A DNA stretch of 64,000 bases. Source: Malania oleifera. Taxonomy: Eukaryota > Streptophyta > Magnoliopsida > Santalales > Ximeniaceae. Positions 60,244 through 64,000 of this stretch are shown here, one piece after another. The position numbers and the translations under genes are program-made. Positions within the stretch are counted from its first letter, which is position 1; each line of letters begins with the position of its first letter. The notes under the pieces are model-generated. The model made no database searches and was not told the DNA's origin. It worked only from the letters and a program-made list of their open reading frames with translations. The stretch spans positions 66,665,323-66,729,322 of the forward strand of contig NC_080419.1 in assembly GCF_029873635.1 (NCBI RefSeq). Direction: 5' to 3'.

Positions 60244-63200
60244 ATGGTTATAGCAAAACCTAACAAGTAGCTATATAAAGATCTAGAGGGCACAAATAGG
60301 AGTAGCTCCATTTGGTGAGGGTCAATCCTCAACTAGGCCACCCATTTTTTGTGAACTAAATTATACTTTTTGGAAGCAGCGAATGAGATTCTACCTTCAA
60401 ACAATGGACTAGAAGGCATGGAAGGCATGGAATGTTGTCACAAATGGAAATCTGATTGCCACTAAACTAGTAGATGGAAAAGAAGTACCTAAAGAAAAAA
60501 AAGAACTAGCTGAATCAAATTTCAAAATGCTGTAAATTAACTCAAGTGCAATAAATGACCTATACTGTGCACTTGATGCAAATGAATTCAATAAAGTAAT
60601 AGCATGTAAAATGACTAAAGAAATTTGGGATAAATTAGAGGTAATATATGAAGGCACAATAGATGTTAGGGAAAGTAGAATTGATATATTAGCTAGTGAA
60701 TATGAAGATTTTAGGATGAATTATGATGAAACTATAACAAGCATGTACACTAGGTTCACACATATCATAAACTCACTAAGTGCCTTAGGGAAAACATACT
60801 CCACCCATGAGATGATTCGTAAAATTCTAAGAGCACATCCACATATTTGGGAACCAAAAGCCACAGCCATAACGAAAGGGAGAAACCTCAAAAAAACTTC
60901 ATTAGATGAACTCATAGGATCACTTGTAACCTATGAAATGATTTTGAAAGAAAGAAGTACTAAAAAAAAAATAAAAAAATCTATCCCTCTAAAAGCCTTG
61001 AAACAACATTCAAGTGAAGAGGATAATGAATCTAGTGAATTAGAAGATGAAGACTTACCTCTCATAACTAAAAGACTCGGAAAATTCCTCAAAAGAAATA
61101 AGAAATTCATTAGAAAATACAACGGATCAAAAGCTGAAAAAGGTGAAAGTAATAAAAGGGAATACAAAAGCAAAAATGAACCTCCTACTTACTATCACTG
61201 TAAAAAGGCCGGACACATCAAGCCGGATTGCCCACAACTCAAGAAAGAAATGAGGAAAAAGAAGCTTGTAATGAAGGCAACTTGGGATGATATAAGTTCG
61301 AGTGAATCAGAGAGCGAGTCAAGCGATCAAGAAGTAGCAAACATGTGCTTCATGACACACAACAAAGAGGTAAACTCTTACTACTTTCTCTCTGAAGATT
61401 TGTGTGATGAATCATGTAGTAATTCATGTGAAGGCATGCCTTCTTATAAATAACTTCAAGCTGAATTATTCTCTCTGCATAATAAGTTCATTAAGGTCTT
61501 AAAGAAGAACATAATCTTGAAACAATAAAACAAAACACTTAGAAATCAGCTTGAATCCTCAAAACTTGTTGAAGAAGAAAAAGACTTAAAGATTGAAGAG
61601 GTTGAGAAGAAAGTAGATAACTTGTCTCAAAAATTAGCTAAGTCTCAAGTGAATGAAGATAGCAAGAGAGTGCAAGAAATAAATGATCTTAAAAGCCAAA
61701 TTCAAGAAAAGGAAAAGGTCATTTACAACTTTACCAAAGGTAAAGATAACTTCGAAAAAATGGTAGGACAACAAAGGATGACAAACAACAAAGAAGGAAT
61801 TGGTTACAATGGAACACCAAACAAAAGAAAGAAAAACTTGTTTATGAGATATTTTGTAAATCAATCTAAACATTATGTATGTACTTCATCAACAAACATT
61901 TATAAGCATACTACTTGCTACATGTGTAAAAATAAAGGTCACATAATGTTTTATTGTCCACTCAAGAAAAAGTATATTAAAGTAAAAAATGAATGGAAGA
62001 TAAATACTAAAACTAGACAAGATTTAAAGAAGGTTAAGAAAGTTTGGGTTCCAAAGGTAACAACATAAATCCTTTCTTTTAGGTTTGCTTTAGGATCACT
62101 CCATCTAAGGATAAATGGTACTTGGACAGCAGATGTTCAAGGCATATGATGGGAGATAAATCTAAGTTCACTTCTCTTAATAAAAAAAATGGAGGATTTG
62201 TAACCTTCGGTGACAATGCAAAAGGCAAGATCATCAGAATTGGTAAAATAGGTAAACACTCTTCACTCACTGTAGATGATGTTTTGTTAGTTAATGGTCT
62301 AAAGCATAATCTATTTAGCATTAGTCAACTTAGCGACAAACGATTTGAAATAATATTTAAGAAAGATAAATGTATAATTCAAAATCCTAAGGATCATAAG
62401 ACACTATTCACTGCACATAGAATGAACAATGTATATTGCATAAATCTTAATAACTTGATCTCTCAAAATATAACTTGCTTAGCTGCCATAAGTGAAAATA
62501 GTTGACTTTGACATAGAAGGCTGGGACATGCAAGCATGGATCTTATATCCAAGCTTTCTAAAAATAATTTAGTTAAAGGCTTGCCTAACACCAAATTTGT
62601 CAAGGATAAAGTGTGTGATGCCTATCAACTAGGAAAACAAATCAAGAAAAGTTTCAAAAAGAAGAAACATATATCAACTAGTAGATTTCAAAAAGAAGAA
62701 ACATATATCAACTAGTAGACCCCTAGAACTCATACACTTAGATTTGTTGGACCCTACTAGAACTCAAAACTTAATAGGAAAATAATACGCCTTTGTAATC
62801 GTTGATGATTACTCTAAATACACATGGGTGTTATTCTCAGCTAACAAAAAAGAAGCTTGTAATTCGTTAATCTCTCTATGTAAGAAGTTTCAAAATGAGA
62901 AAGGGTATAATATCTCAAATCTAAGAAGTGACCAAGGAAGAGAATTTAAAAATAAAGACGTTGAAAAATTTTACAATGAACATGACATAAGTCACAACTT
63001 TTCAGCACCTAGAACCCCACAACAAAATAGAGTTGTGGAAAGGAAAAATAGAACTCTTCAAGAAATGGCAAGAACTATGCTTAATGAAAATAACTTACAA
63101 AAGTATTTCTGCGCCGAAGCTGTAAATACAGCTTGCTATGTAATCAAAGGGTTTCTATTAGATCAAGCCTCAACAAAACACCTTATGAATTATGGAAAGG

Positions 63201-64000
63201 AAGAAGACCTAACATAACTTACTTTCACGTCTTTGGATGTAAGTGTTTTGTACTTAATAACAAAGACAACTTAGAAAAATTTGATACTAAATCGGATGAA
63301 AGTATTTTCCTAGGTTACTCCACAAATAGTAAGGCCTATAGGATCTATAACAAAAAAACACTCACCAATTGAATCAATTCACGTAGACTTTGATGAGTCA
63401 AATCCTTTTTCAAGAGAAATCAAAAATGAAGAAAATGATGATATTTTTAAAAAAGAGGATGAGATAGAAATCAAGGAAGAAAAAGAAATAGATGAAGAAA
63501 ATCCAAAAGATGAACTTATGGAAAATCCGAAATTACCAAGAGAATGGAAGTATAAAAAAGATCACCCTCGAGAACAAATTATAGGTGAACCATCTAGAGG
63601 TGTAACTACTAGATCTTCTCTAAAGAACCTATGCAATCACAATGCATTCCTATCTCAAAATGAACTTAAAGATGTTGAAGAGGCTCTTAAAGATGACTCT
63701 TGGATAATTGCTATGCAAGAAGAATTAAACCAATTTGAAAGAAGCAAAGTATGACAATTAGTACCCAAACCTGAAAATCATTCAATAGTAGGAACTAAAT
63801 GGGTATTTAGAAATAAAAAGGATGAGAATGGTATAATCATTAGAAACAAAGCTAGACTTGTAGTTAAAGAGTATAATCAAGAAGAAGGGATATACTATGA
63901 TGAAACCTTTGCCCCTGTAGTTAGAATGAAAGTTATTAGAATGTTGTTAGCTTATGCTTCCTAAAAAGAATTTAAGTTATACCAAATGGATGTCAAAAGT

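Larger units (their letters stand above)
58320..64000 (+). mobile_element. Sirevirus (Ty1/copia), plus strand, runs off the window
   Basis: The 5' LTR (58320-60229) starts TGTTAACC and ends CTTAGGTTTCA. The primer site TGGTATCAGAGC follows at 60232-60243. Parts in order are gag (about 60.3-62.0 kb) with knuckles YYHCKKAGHIKPDC and CYMCKNKGHIMFYC, a protease region (WYLDSRCSRHMMGDKSKF, about 62.1 kb), integrase (about 62.7-63.2 kb; LDLLDPTR-like start, then NRVVERKNRTLQEMARTM) and the start of reverse transcriptase (GTKWVFRNKKDENG, about 63.8 kb). The order integrase before reverse transcriptase is diagnostic of copia. It is broken, with roughly six to eight interruptions in the visible part. 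The 3' half and second LTR are outside, so no age estimate is possible. Confidence 0.9.

Noticed and set aside
1-64000. A novel defence, biosynthetic or signalling gene system
   Set aside because: Beyond the bHLH exons, every recognisable coding stretch belongs to a known retrotransposon lineage; nothing suggests a new system.

Overview
The window looks like intergenic nuclear DNA of a flowering plant, most likely a eudicot. It is AT-rich, has spliced exons of a plant bHLH gene, an Au-type SINE, and a dense set of LTR retrotransposons from the lineages usual in plants (Athila, Tekay-type and other chromoviruses, Sirevirus, other Ty1/copia). There is no operon-like, plastid, mitochondrial, rRNA or tRNA content. 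I cannot name the species.

Region 1 (about 1-12 kb) is the only part with a host gene. A gypsy tail and LTR-like stretch lie at 1-810. Two exons of a bHLH transcription factor of the bHLH122/128/130 group follow on the + strand, at 1948-2016 (helix 2) and 11339-11389 (C-terminal tail and stop). They are separated by a predicted intron of about 9.3 kb. That intron holds small elements only: an Au SINE duplicated in tandem, a large fold-back repeat, two MITE-like hairpins and microsatellites. Earlier exons are not visible here.

Region 2 (about 12-22 kb) has a TRIM-like element with three LTR units (11938-12657), a solo LTR of a Sirevirus-like family (13125-15080), and a short chromovirus with both LTRs but little pol (15728-21529) whose LTRs carry three G-boxes each.

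Region 3 (about 22-35 kb) has a minus-strand Ty1/copia fossil cut by a Tekay-type chromovirus (24450 to about 35079). The chromovirus itself carries a solo Sirevirus-like LTR in its RNase H region (29989-32311).

Region 4 (about 35-44 kb) is scrambled. It has Sirevirus remnants, then a tandem duplication of about 3.8 kb in which a gypsy LTR is joined to a minus-strand Athila pol piece.

Region 5 (43.9-64 kb) is a nest: minus-strand Athila, hit by a minus-strand Sirevirus (from 43861), whose 3' LTR was hit by a second Athila-type element (45408-55303, exact 5-bp target duplication AGTAG), and whose gag was hit by a plus-strand Sirevirus (58320 to beyond the window end).

All LTR elements here are broken fossils. 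No new defence, metabolic or signalling system was found. The best leads are the bHLH gene with its swollen intron, the fold-back whose right arm preserves the empty site of the SINE in its left arm, the three-LTR TRIM, the chimeric tandem duplication, and several regulatory-looking repeats inside LTRs.
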